37,710 nt of DNA from Deltaproteobacteria bacterium (GTDB taxonomy: Bacteria > Myxococcota_A > UBA796 > UBA9615). The position numbers and the translations under genes were made by a program. The DNA is taken from NCBI GenBank assembly GCA_002724675.1, contig PBPL01000135.1, forward strand, positions 1 to 37,710. The letters are read 5' to 3'. The notes beneath the pieces were generated by a model. The model made no database searches. It saw nothing but the letters and a program-made list of their open reading frames with translations, and was not told the DNA's origin. Of this stretch, positions 8,866-17,177 are shown in pieces; the first letter of the stretch is position 1, and the number at the start of each line of letters is the position of its first letter.

Positions 8866-10425
8866 TCAGTCTCTCATCAGATCACAAAGAGCGAGACCGG
8901 AATCCACTCGGCTCACGATGGCCCGACAGGAGCCCTCGACAATCCGAAGCCCGAACGTTCGTAAGGATTCGTGGTCGATGGGGTGGGGGCCCTTGATGAA
9001 ATAGAGAGGGCCCTCCTCACGGGTCACAACTGCGCGCATCAACTCATTGAGGCGAGTCTCGTCGTCCGGAAAGCTCAGGTTGCTCTGAATGCGCACGAAG
9101 CGGAGCTCGGCGGGGAACGAGGGGACAAGGTACGACGTCGCATCATCACCCGCCAGGACGACAACCCCAGCCCCACGCACAGGGGGCACCTCAACCTGAA
9201 AGAGATCCTCCTCCCACGGCAAGCGCTCCACCTCAGGGACTCGCACAAACACAACAATCAAGAGCAACAACGACAGCTGCATGAGCGGTGTCCACACCCG
9301 AGAGGTGCCGAGCCGAGCCACGAGAACAACAATCACGGTGGGTGCCAGCAATTCCAAGGCGGCCAGGTATCGATAGACACAAAAGCCCCACTGCCAGGCC
9401 ACGTACGACAACACAGTGAAGCACAACACGAAGGCGAGCGGTCGCCGGTCTTCGCTAGCGGCCACCTCAAGCGAGCCCGTGCGCCGCCGCCAAAGCCACA
9501 GCGCCACGGCCACACCGACCAACACATAGAGCAAGCCGAAACGAAGGTCCCGGTAGGCAAAGGTCCACGCGACCTCTCCGCCGCTTGCGAACTTCAGCGG
9601 GAACAAAATGGACTCGACGACACCCTCGGGGTGAAACCGCCGCTCCGAGAAGTCCACCGGCAGGGCGTAGGGCGAGCGAAAGAACTGGTTGGCAAATGGA
9701 AAGACAGGGTTCTCGTAGCTGCGCACCAGATGTACGGACCAAGGACCGAACGAAGCCAAGAGCCCAGCGAACACACCGAAGCACCAACGCAGCGCGGACT
9801 GAAACCGGCCGCGAGGACCGTCCAGCCCCACGAGGACAAGGGCAGCCAGCCCGCCTGCCACGTACACCCCGACCGTGAGCTTCAGCCCCCACCCGATACC
9901 CATGGCCAGCCCCGAGAGAACGAAGGCCGGTCCAGCCCTTCTGAGAAGGCAGAGCAGGGCTGCCAGTACGAACAGGCTCGTCGTCGTGTCGCCCCGGCTC
10001 CCTCCCAGATCCGCTACGAAGATGGGACCCCAACAGCCGACCACGCCGCAGAGGAACCAAAGGACCGGGGGTCGAGGGAAGCCTCCACGTGGCCCACCTG
10101 AGGGCAGGAGCTTGGACGCCAACAACACCACCAGGGAAAAGTTCAAGCCATGCACGGCTCCGAGCAGCATGGAGCCAGCCTTGGGGCCGAATTGTTCGAC
10201 GGCCAAATAGAAAGGGAGGTCGAGCGCAGGGTTGAAATAGCTCTGTAGCTGCGCAACTAGAATGTCTTGCTCCAGCCTCCCATTCAGAAGCGCGTGCGGG
10301 TTGTACCAGTGGTAGTTCTTCAGATCGAAGCCACCGTCTTGCCCCAGCAACAGTGTCCCCAGCGCCCCACCCACGGCCCCGAGAAGCACAGCAAGACCGA
10401 CCAGGCGCAGCTGAACGCTGCTCAT
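8866..10425 (-). CDS. Polytopic membrane protein, probable GT-C-type glycosyltransferase-like
   Basis: 519 residues with about ten to twelve predicted helices and a short soluble C-terminal part. The first periplasmic loop begins GGFDLKNYHWYNPHALLNG, with an Asp soon after helix 1 in the position where GT-C enzymes carry a catalytic acid. The next segment (LQSYFNPALDLPFYL) resembles a family of uncharacterised GT-C-like bacterial membrane proteins. I infer polyprenyl-phosphate-sugar-dependent transfer at the outer face of the inner membrane, without knowing donor or acceptor. ATG at 10425 was chosen because AGGGG lies eight bases upstream and the protein then begins directly with helix 1. An ATG at 10500 would add 25 hydrophilic residues with a poorer site. 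It converges with the gene ending at 8848. Confidence 0.8.
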   Translation of the reverse strand: MSSVQLRLVGLAVLLGAVGGALGTLLLGQDGGFDLKNYHWYNPHALLNGRLEQDILVAQLQSYFNPALDLPFYLAVEQFGPKAGSMLLGAVHGLNFSLVVLLASKLLPSGGPRGGFPRPPVLWFLCGVVGCWGPIFVADLGGSRGDTTTSLFVLAALLCLLRRAGPAFVLSGLAMGIGWGLKLTVGVYVAGGLAALVLVGLDGPRGRFQSALRWCFGVFAGLLASFGPWSVHLVRSYENPVFPFANQFFRSPYALPVDFSERRFHPEGVVESILFPLKFASGGEVAWTFAYRDLRFGLLYVLVGVAVALWLWRRRTGSLEVAASEDRRPLAFVLCFTVLSYVAWQWGFCVYRYLAALELLAPTVIVVLVARLGTSRVWTPLMQLSLLLLIVVFVRVPEVERLPWEEDLFQVEVPPVRGAGVVVLAGDDATSYLVPSFPAELRFVRIQSNLSFPDDETRLNELMRAVVTREEGPLYFIKGPHPIDHESLRTFGLRIVEGSCRAIVSRVDSGLALCDLMRD

Positions 10426-10548
10426 CTCCGACGCCCCTTCGCCCCTTGGTTCTCGACCAACCACCTGTTGCTCCCTGCCAAGAAGGATACGTGACTGCAT
10501 TCCAGCTTCGACTGGCTGTCCCTTGGTCCTCTCGCCGTCCCTCTGATC

Positions 10549-10554
10549 TATACT
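10549..10554 (+). promoter_or_regulatory. Possible -10 box for rocD
   Basis: TATACT matches the sigma-70 -10 consensus at five of six positions. The best upstream -35 candidate (TTGGTC at 10523) is 20 bases away, longer than normal, so this is only a suggestion. It would give a leader of about 90 bases holding the hairpin at 10560-10575. Confidence 0.25.
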
Positions 10555-10559
10555 CCCGC

Positions 10560-10575
10560 GGCCTCGAATGAGGCC
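10560..10575 (+). other. Hairpin in the rocD leader
   Basis: GGCCTC, a four-base loop GAAT, and GAGGCC make a perfect stem. It sits 76 bases before the rocD ATG in the 226-base divergent gap between the GT-C-like gene and rocD. A second weak hairpin follows (AGAG-AATGG-CTCT). It could be a leader structure, but no known riboswitch or arginine operator was recognised. Confidence 0.35.
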
Positions 10576-10651
10576 CCCTTTCAGCCCGGAGAGAATGGCT
10601 CTCTAGACGGACAACTCAGCTACCAAACAGGCCAGCTCAGGAGACAGCACG

Positions 10652-11908
10652 ATGGAGGTTCAAGGCATGGACGTGCAACCCGCAACCGACCGCAGAACGA
10701 TGAGCGGAGTCGAGCACATCGATCTCGTGGAGCGCTACGCGGCGCACAACTACCACCCGCTACCCGTCGTGGTCTCCTCCGCGCGGGGGGTCTGGGTTGA
10801 GGATGCCGATGGGCGGCGCTTCATGGACATGCTCGCGGCCTATTCAGCAGTGAACTTCGGCCACGGGAACGAAGAGATACTCGACGTTGCCCGGGAGCAG
10901 CTGTCCCGAGTCACCCTGACCTCTCGGGCGTTTCACAACGACCAACTGGGGCCCTTCTGCAAGGCGCTCGCCGAGCTGTGCGGTATGGAAGCGGTGCTTC
11001 CCATGAACACAGGCGCCGAGGCCGTCGAGACGGCCATCAAGACCGCGCGCAAGTGGGGCTACAAGAAGAAGGGAGTCGCTGAAGGCAAGGCCAAGATCAT
11101 CTGCTGCGATGGGAATTTCCACGGCCGCACCACAACGATCGTGAGCTTCAGCACAGACCCCCAGTGCCGCGACGGCTTCGGCCCGTTTACTCCCGGCTTC
11201 GAGATCGTCGAATACGGCAACATCGAGGCCCTGGCCGCTGCCATCGACGACGACACCGTCGCCTTCCTTGCAGAGCCCATCCAGGGGGAGGCCGGCATCA
11301 TTGTTCCGCCCGAGGGTTACCTGCAGCAGGTCCGCGACCTCTGCACCGAGCGGGGAATCTTGTTCATCGCTGACGAGATCCAGTCGGGACTCGGGCGCTG
11401 CGGCACCACGTTCTGCGTTGACCTCGAAGGGGTTCGACCCGATATCTTCATCCTGGGCAAGGCTCTGGGAGCCGGCATCGTCCCCTTGTCCGCGGTGGTC
11501 TCCTCCCGCGAGATCCTGTCGGTCTTTACACCCGGAGATCACGGCAGCACCTTCGGGGGGAACCCGCTGGCGGCCGCTGTTGGGCGCAAGGTCGTAGACG
11601 TGCTAGCCGCAGGTACCTATCAGGCTCGAGCCAAGGAACTTGGGGACTACCTATTCCAGAAGCTCGGCACGCTGGAGACCGACGCCATCAAGGAAATCCG
11701 TGGTCGTGGTCTCTGGGTTGGCATCGAGATGGAGAAGGAAGCCGGGACGGCCAGCCAATACTGCAAGAAGCTGCTCAAGAGGGGCTTGCTGTGCAAGGAC
11801 ACCCACGAGCAGGTGATCCGCCTTGCCCCCCCACTTGTCATCACGCGCGAAGAGATCGACTGGGCGTTCGAGCGACTCGAAGAGGTCCTCACCCAGCCGC
11901 TGAACTAG
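10652..11908 (+). CDS. rocD: Ornithine aminotransferase (ornithine-oxo-acid transaminase)
   Basis: 418 residues. This PLP-dependent class III aminotransferase moves the delta-amino group of ornithine to 2-oxoglutarate, giving glutamate semialdehyde (pyrroline-5-carboxylate) and glutamate in the cytosol. Family wording is strong: VERYAAHNYHPLPVV near the N-terminus, MNTGAEAVETAIK (PLP phosphate site), NFHGRTTTIVSFS, EPIQGEAGI, FIADEIQSGLGR (Asp contacting the pyridine N), LGKALGAG with the Schiff-base Lys, and GSTFGGNPLA. The ATG at 10652 has AGGAG eight bases upstream; a later in-frame ATG at 10700 is less likely. Length is normal for the family. argF starts 25 bases downstream, so the two are co-transcribed and both act on ornithine. 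Confidence 0.95.
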   Translation: MEVQGMDVQPATDRRTMSGVEHIDLVERYAAHNYHPLPVVVSSARGVWVEDADGRRFMDMLAAYSAVNFGHGNEEILDVAREQLSRVTLTSRAFHNDQLGPFCKALAELCGMEAVLPMNTGAEAVETAIKTARKWGYKKKGVAEGKAKIICCDGNFHGRTTTIVSFSTDPQCRDGFGPFTPGFEIVEYGNIEALAAAIDDDTVAFLAEPIQGEAGIIVPPEGYLQQVRDLCTERGILFIADEIQSGLGRCGTTFCVDLEGVRPDIFILGKALGAGIVPLSAVVSSREILSVFTPGDHGSTFGGNPLAAAVGRKVVDVLAAGTYQARAKELGDYLFQKLGTLETDAIKEIRGRGLWVGIEMEKEAGTASQYCKKLLKRGLLCKDTHEQVIRLAPPLVITREEIDWAFERLEEVLTQPLN

Positions 11909-11933
11909 GCACTGCGCCTAACGAGGAGTCCCC

Positions 11934-12872
11934 ATGCCTTCGTCTCTCACCGGCCGGAACTTCATCTCGGTCCTCGACTTCAGTGCGGACGAAATCCACG
12001 CCGTTCTCGCGGCAGCCCAGGCGGTCAAGGCTGACCCTGCAGCATTCGGAGAGACCCCTCTCGAGCGCAAGACGCTCGCGATGATCTTCCAGAAACCGTC
12101 GCTCCGTACGCGGGTGTCGTTCGAGGCGGGCATGACCCAGATGGGTGGGCACGCCATTTACCTCGGGCCCACAGACATCAGCCTGGGCAAGCGCGAGACC
12201 ACCGAAGACATTGCGCTGGTCTTGTCTCGGTACGTCGACGTCATCATGGCCCGGGTCTTCGGACACCACCTGGTCGAAGAGCTGGCGGCGAGCGCGACGG
12301 TCCCGGTCATTAATGCACTCAGCGATTTCGAACACCCGTGCCAGATCCTCGCCGATCTGCAGACCGTCCAGGAGCGCAAGGGGCAGCTCGCCGGACTTCA
12401 GGCCTGCTACATCGGCGATGGCAACAACGTGGCCCACTCGCTGATGTACGGGGCAGCGCGCGTAGGCATGCACATGCGCATCATCACACCGGAAGGCTAC
12501 GAGCCCGACTCCGAGGTGCTGAAGATAGCGAGCGAGGTGGGCAGCCAGACCGGTGCGAACATCGAAGCTGTTCATTCCCTGGAGGCCACCGAGGGAGCCG
12601 ACGTCCTCTACACGGACGTCTGGGCCTCCATGGGTCAGGAGAAAGAGGCGGAAGCGCGAAAAGCGATCTTCGCCGACTACCGCATCGACGCCACCACGAT
12701 GGAGCGCGCTGATGACGACGCAGTGATCCTGCACTGCCTGCCAGCACACTATGGAGACGAGATCGACTACGCGACCTCACGCACGCCCAACTCGGCGCTC
12801 TTCGACCAGGCAGAGAACCGGCTCCACGCCCAGAAAGCCCTAGTGCTGCTCGTCTCCGGCTGTAGTCGCTAG
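11934..12872 (+). CDS. argF: Ornithine carbamoyltransferase
   Basis: 312 residues, normal for the family. It condenses ornithine with carbamoyl phosphate to give citrulline in arginine synthesis, or runs in reverse in catabolism. The carbamoyl-phosphate loop reads KPSLRTRVSFE instead of the textbook STRTR; this variant is known in many OTCases. Other signatures are DFEHPCQILADLQT (with the HPxQ motif), YIGDGNNVAHSL, the ornithine-binding DVWASMGQE loop and HCLPAHYGDEI with the catalytic Cys. The start has GAGGAG five bases upstream. N-acetylornithine or N-succinylornithine transcarbamylase is an alternative, but the SMG loop and pairing with rocD favour ornithine. No other arginine gene is in the window. 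Confidence 0.93.
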   Translation: MPSSLTGRNFISVLDFSADEIHAVLAAAQAVKADPAAFGETPLERKTLAMIFQKPSLRTRVSFEAGMTQMGGHAIYLGPTDISLGKRETTEDIALVLSRYVDVIMARVFGHHLVEELAASATVPVINALSDFEHPCQILADLQTVQERKGQLAGLQACYIGDGNNVAHSLMYGAARVGMHMRIITPEGYEPDSEVLKIASEVGSQTGANIEAVHSLEATEGADVLYTDVWASMGQEKEAEARKAIFADYRIDATTMERADDDAVILHCLPAHYGDEIDYATSRTPNSALFDQAENRLHAQKALVLLVSGCSR

Positions 12873-12898
12873 GCTGGAGCCGCCGAGCCTCTACGCCG

Positions 12899-14716
12899 TT
12901 ACTGGCTGGGAGCGGCCCGAGAGTGTGTCGCCGTGATCGTTCGCCGCACACCCAAACCGGTAGCGGTCCCCACCTCGCCTCCCGGCCAGCGGACGAACAA
13001 CCGATCCACCGATTCTGCCGAGCCCAAGCCAAAGTGGAGGCGTGACGGTCCCTGCCCGGTGGCTCGCAAGCCGTAGAGTTCTCGAACCTGTGTACGACCA
13101 CCGGCCTCTACCTCTACCCAGACGCCGAGTCCCTCGGTGTTCTCCGCCGGACCGATGAAGTCAATCTCGACCCAAGACTCGGCTCCACAGCGATTCATGT
13201 AGAGGTTGGGCGTGTGTCCCGGCCCGGCTGTCGCCACATCGACCCACCCATTCCCATCGAAATCAGCGGTAACCAGAGAGTAGTTGGGCTCCAAGTTGGC
13301 GAAGTTCATCTCCACAGTGACATCATCGAAAACCGTGACATCTGGGTTGTTGTTCTCCAAGTCTGGGCCGCCCTTCCACACCAGGTCGGCGAGCTCACTG
13401 ATGCCCATGCCCCTGGCCACACTGTCCGGTGCGCTGGCCTGCAGCGCCTCAACCCAACCATCGTTGTCGAGATCCACAAAATCGAGGGACCAACCCACCG
13501 TGCTGGGGAAGATCTCAGCGGGCATGTCCTGCGGGTACAGACCCAACGCCACGTTCTGCTGCACATAGAGTCCATCCGCACCACTGACTAGGCAGATGGG
13601 CGGGCCCACATCCGTGATGCAGTAGTCGATGAGCAAGTCGCCATTGAGGTCCACCCCATCAATGCCCATCGCCAACATGTCCAGGTCGGCGTAGACAGAC
13701 TGCCCGTCCTCCACCAACACCGGGGTACCACCAGCGTCGGCCCCCTCGTTCCGCCAGAAAGCCGATGGCAAGCCGATGTTGGGCCAGTCATTGCCAACAA
13801 ACAGGTCCGCATCGCCATCCCCATCCCGATCGGAGAACAGCGCAACCTGGCTCGATACATTGCCCGCCGCGCCACCGGAATTAAGCTGCATCATGGGCGA
13901 GAAATAACCGTCCTCATTCTCGTAGATGTGAGTCGGGAAGCCTCCCCCAGTGGATGAATCCCAGCCTCCCGTGATGTAGGCCAGATCGAGGTCTCCGTCC
14001 CCATCCACATCGCCCAGGGCAATCGTTGGATTGACTCCATCCCAGCCCATGTCCACCGAAATCTGCTGCGCAGCCCCATACGATAAGACGCCATCGCTGA
14101 GCCACACATTGAGTACCGCCTGCTCGCTGGCCTGCCACGGGGCTACGAGGTCCACCAAGCCATCTCCATTGAGATCTTGGGCTGCCAGAAACCCCGAATA
14201 TCCCTCTGACGAGATGGGCTGCGGTCCCTCAATCAACGAAAAATGGCCGGTGCCATCGTTGATGTAGAGAACACGGGGCCCCTGGGCCAGATCAATATCC
14301 CCATCACCATCCAGATCTTGGGCGGCCAGCGGCCCCCCCTGAGCCGCATCCGCGGCCCCATCCCCTCCCTCGGCCGCAGCGATATTCTGTCGCACCATCT
14401 CCGTCAGCCCACGCGCAGCCCCCTCTTCGGAAAGCCTGTCAAGGCCCGAGAACGGCTCAGCACAAGGTACTTCGGCGCCCTCACTGAAGCTGGACGCGCC
14501 CGCGGAGGGGACGTCCTCATCGCCTGCTCCCTGACACGTCGGAGCCCCTGCGCAATCGGGGTCCATACAATCAAACAAGGTGTCCAAGTCATTGTCAGCG
14601 GCGTCGTCGCACTCTCCCCCGTACTGGCCTTCCCAGCGCTCCCCAACACAAGCCGCCAGGACACAGCAGACCACAAGCAATGCCCGCAGTGCGGCCTCAC
14701 GCCAGCCCGAAGACAT
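12899..14716 (-). CDS. FG-GAP/VCBS-repeat lipoprotein with C-terminal ASPIC/UnbV domain (copy 2 of tandem pair)
   Basis: 605 residues. A lipoprotein signal (VVCCVLAAC, Cys23) is followed by a Cys/Asp motif WEGQYGGECDDAADND...FDCMDPDCAGAPTC (about 28-61), of the kind often called a putative metal-binding or MopE-type motif. Residues about 140-530 hold repeated DLDGDGDIDLAQG-type FG-GAP units (D-x-D-G-D-x-D), which fold as a calcium-binding propeller. The end (about 535-600) matches ASPIC/UnbV: GLGVWVEVEAGG...RLHFGLG...VRWPGGE. It is probably surface-exposed and possibly adhesive. ATG at 14716 was chosen by analogy with the upstream paralogue (both begin MSS); GTG codons at 14731 and 14734 are alternatives. 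It begins just after the stop of that paralogue. Confidence 0.85.
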   Translation of the reverse strand: MSSGWREAALRALLVVCCVLAACVGERWEGQYGGECDDAADNDLDTLFDCMDPDCAGAPTCQGAGDEDVPSAGASSFSEGAEVPCAEPFSGLDRLSEEGAARGLTEMVRQNIAAAEGGDGAADAAQGGPLAAQDLDGDGDIDLAQGPRVLYINDGTGHFSLIEGPQPISSEGYSGFLAAQDLNGDGLVDLVAPWQASEQAVLNVWLSDGVLSYGAAQQISVDMGWDGVNPTIALGDVDGDGDLDLAYITGGWDSSTGGGFPTHIYENEDGYFSPMMQLNSGGAAGNVSSQVALFSDRDGDGDADLFVGNDWPNIGLPSAFWRNEGADAGGTPVLVEDGQSVYADLDMLAMGIDGVDLNGDLLIDYCITDVGPPICLVSGADGLYVQQNVALGLYPQDMPAEIFPSTVGWSLDFVDLDNDGWVEALQASAPDSVARGMGISELADLVWKGGPDLENNNPDVTVFDDVTVEMNFANLEPNYSLVTADFDGNGWVDVATAGPGHTPNLYMNRCGAESWVEIDFIGPAENTEGLGVWVEVEAGGRTQVRELYGLRATGQGPSRLHFGLGSAESVDRLFVRWPGGEVGTATGLGVRRTITATHSRAAPSQ

Positions 14717-14723
14717 GGTGGGC

Positions 14724-16601
14724 TCAGTCACCACAACCTAGGGCGATCCCCGAGCAGGTCCCCTCGGGGACACAGGGACTCTCCGACCGAGTCAGCGTCA
14801 CGTCGCCGGCCGCCACGTCGGTAAAGATCTGCTCAAATCCATCAGGCCAACGCACAAGCACCCACTCGGCCGTCGTATCTGCGCCGAGACCAAAGTGCAG
14901 CGGAAGCGCGTGCGACGAGAGAAAGGAGCTGCCAGAGGTCAGGACACGTCCTGTCTGCTGACCAGCCGCCCGAACGAAGACGGCGGCGCCGACCGCCCGC
15001 GCGTTCGGCGGCTCCTGTCGGAGCGTGATGCTCAGATGCTGGAAGCCCTTGGTGTAGCTGTCGTTGCGAAGCAAGAAGGAGTTCGAGCTGACCTCGGGCA
15101 GAGGCGGACCAGCCCGACCGTTTCTCGGCTCTCCTCCGTCACTGAGCATCGGATCGTGATCGACCCCCACCAGGAAGTCGAGATCACCATCCCCATCCAA
15201 GTCTCCGTGCGCCAGACCGTAGGAGTTGTGGTCCGCGGTAAACAAGTCGTGGGGCCCCGGCGCAATGTAGGTCAAGCTGGGTAGCTGACCGCTTCGGTGT
15301 CCCTCCGCATAAGCCAGGACGCCAGGCTCGATGGTGTTGTCGCTCACGTTCGTGTCATAGGCCGCAACCCACAAGACGTCCTGATCGCCGTCGAGATCCG
15401 TGTCATGGATCGATACGCCATAGCCGCTGACAGGAGCCGAGACGTCCTGCCCGACCCCCACCAGTGACTGGTAGATCTCGGTGAACTGACCGTCGGGCCC
15501 GAAGTTCAGCACCGTATCGGGGAAGCCAAAGTTGGTGCCATACACATCCACACAGCCATCGCCATTGAGGTCGCCGGCATCGAGCCCCATGGGGCTACCA
15601 AAGTTCAGAGAGACCGAGTCACTCAGATCCACGAAGCTTCCAGCCCCCTCGTTGAGACAGATTGTGGATGGCCTACGATCATTGGCCTCGACGAGATCGG
15701 TATCCCCATCGCCATCCAGATCGAGAGCCAAGACCTCCCAACTCTCACTATCCAAGGGGCCCGCACAATCCCAGTCATCGGTTGCGTCTTCGAACACCCC
15801 CGAGCCCGTATTCCTGAACAGCTTGCCCGGGCTACCAGCAAAACCTGGGTTCTCGTACCAATCACTGTTGCTGTTGATCCCACCTAAAACGATGAGATCC
15901 AGATCGCGATCGCCATCGAGGTCCCCAAAGGCTGCTCCCTCCCAGTAGCCCTGAACGCTAAGCCCACTGGACTGTGTTCCCACCAACAAACGCCCCTTGC
16001 CATTGTTTAGGAACAAGGTGGGCGTGAGACGGGACTGGATCCCGGGCCCATCATCCAGCAATCGAACCCGACGCACGAGAAACAGGTCGAGATCTCCGTC
16101 GTCATCGATGTCTACCCAGATCACACCGTGCGCCTGACGTACATTGTCCCCCGCCGCTACCGTGTCCACGCCCCAGTCCGCGGTCACGTCTTCGAACGAC
16201 CAGTCGCCCAAGTTGCGCAATAGGAAGAGCCCTTCCTTGGCAGCCAGGGTCACATCGGGAAGACCATCTTCGTCAAAGTCCACCAGCGCAACCCCATACG
16301 TGCGCATGGGGTCAAGACCAAGGGGCTCGACCAGCGGCGTCAGACGAATCTCACCCTCGTCCACCTGGACGAGATCCCCATCGTCGTCGTCCCCCACCGC
16401 CTCGACACAGTTGGGAGCACCCGCACAATCAGAGTCATTGCAGTCGAAGAAGCTGTCGCCGTCGTTGTCTGCTCCATCATTACACTCGCCTGCATAGCGC
16501 CCCTCCCAGTTCCAGTCCTCGCAGGCCGCAACCAAGGCCAAAGGTGCCACCATTGAGGTGACCACCCACGACAGACCCCAGGATCGAAGACGAGAGGACA
16601 T
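14724..16601 (-). CDS. FG-GAP/VCBS-repeat lipoprotein with C-terminal ASPIC/UnbV domain (copy 1 of tandem pair)
   Basis: 625 residues with the same plan as its downstream neighbour. The signal peptide ends LALVAAC (Cys27). The Cys/Asp motif reads WEGRYAGECNDGADNDGDSF...CNDSDCAGAPNC (about 34-65) and is followed by a short acidic linker with DDDDGD. FG-GAP calcium-loop units such as DFDEDGLPDVTLA, DIDDDGDLDLFLV, DLDGDRDLDLIVLG and DLDGDGDLDFLVG run through the middle. The C-terminus carries ASPIC/UnbV (GAAVFVRAAG...LHFGLG...VRWPDGFEQIF). Outer-membrane or surface location is inferred from the lipobox. The ATG has no strong ribosome binding site. msrB lies 75 bases upstream on the same strand. 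The pair most likely arose by tandem duplication and has diverged. Confidence 0.86.
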   Translation of the reverse strand: MSSRLRSWGLSWVVTSMVAPLALVAACEDWNWEGRYAGECNDGADNDGDSFFDCNDSDCAGAPNCVEAVGDDDDGDLVQVDEGEIRLTPLVEPLGLDPMRTYGVALVDFDEDGLPDVTLAAKEGLFLLRNLGDWSFEDVTADWGVDTVAAGDNVRQAHGVIWVDIDDDGDLDLFLVRRVRLLDDGPGIQSRLTPTLFLNNGKGRLLVGTQSSGLSVQGYWEGAAFGDLDGDRDLDLIVLGGINSNSDWYENPGFAGSPGKLFRNTGSGVFEDATDDWDCAGPLDSESWEVLALDLDGDGDTDLVEANDRRPSTICLNEGAGSFVDLSDSVSLNFGSPMGLDAGDLNGDGCVDVYGTNFGFPDTVLNFGPDGQFTEIYQSLVGVGQDVSAPVSGYGVSIHDTDLDGDQDVLWVAAYDTNVSDNTIEPGVLAYAEGHRSGQLPSLTYIAPGPHDLFTADHNSYGLAHGDLDGDGDLDFLVGVDHDPMLSDGGEPRNGRAGPPLPEVSSNSFLLRNDSYTKGFQHLSITLRQEPPNARAVGAAVFVRAAGQQTGRVLTSGSSFLSSHALPLHFGLGADTTAEWVLVRWPDGFEQIFTDVAAGDVTLTRSESPCVPEGTCSGIALGCGD

Positions 16602-16676
16602 GCAAGCAGTCTAACCGCGTGTTCAGCGCCCGCGAGGCGTTCCCGGTGCCCGACACACGCAACAATGACGCATGGC

Positions 16677-17108
16677 TCAGTCGGACTCGTCGCTGCCCTG
16701 TGGCGCTGAGTCGCTAAAAGTCAGTGATGCGCTGTTGATGCAATAGCGCTGCCCCGTGGGCTCGGGGCCATCGGGGAACCGGTGCCCGAGGTGCCCACCA
16801 CAGTTGGAGCAGAGGACCTCGATGCGCACCATCCCAAAGCTGCGATCGTCTGCCTCGTCGATACCAGCCGGGTCGGCTGGAGCATAGAAGCTGGGCCACC
16901 CACAACCCGAGTCATACTTGCTCTGCGACGAGAACAGCGCCTGTCCACAGCCCGCACAGGCGTAGTCGCCTGAGCCCTTGTGGTCCCAGTACTTCCCGGT
17001 AAAGGCACGCTCGGTCCCCTTCTCGCGAAGCACATGGTACTGCTCCTCATCCAGTTCCTCTCTCCACTCGCCTTCGCTCTTCTGAACCCGGTAACTTCGG
17101 TCGGCCAT
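16677..17108 (-). CDS. msrB: Peptide-methionine (R)-S-oxide reductase
   Basis: 143 residues, the typical MsrB size. It reduces the R epimer of methionine sulfoxide in proteins, normally with thioredoxin. Seen directly: the zinc-binding pairs CAGC (about 56-59) and CSNC (about 100-103), the core GCGWPSF, the HLGHRFPDGPEPTGQRYC segment, and the catalytic Cys in RYCINSASL. The start has GGAGA five bases upstream. There is no signal peptide, so it is cytosolic. It is the first gene of a minus-strand run with the two FG-GAP lipoproteins, though the 75-base gap makes co-transcription uncertain. Confidence 0.95.
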   Translation of the reverse strand: MADRSYRVQKSEGEWREELDEEQYHVLREKGTERAFTGKYWDHKGSGDYACAGCGQALFSSQSKYDSGCGWPSFYAPADPAGIDEADDRSFGMVRIEVLCSNCGGHLGHRFPDGPEPTGQRYCINSASLTFSDSAPQGSDESD

Positions 17109-17177
17109 GGGTGCTCTCCACTGTGCAGCGGGGCATCAACCCCGAAACGACAAGGTTAGCAACGAACGCAAGCTAGG

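Noticed and set aside
8971-10101. 376-codon plus-strand frame antisense to the GT-C-like gene
   Set aside because: Composition is rich in His, Arg, Gln and Pro without motifs, while the opposite strand gives a clean membrane protein.
10844-11542. 232-codon minus-strand frame opposite rocD
   Set aside because: Same reason as for argF; no family resemblance.
11889-12749. 286-codon minus-strand frame opposite argF
   Set aside because: argF on the plus strand is unmistakable; the antisense frame reflects third-position GC bias.
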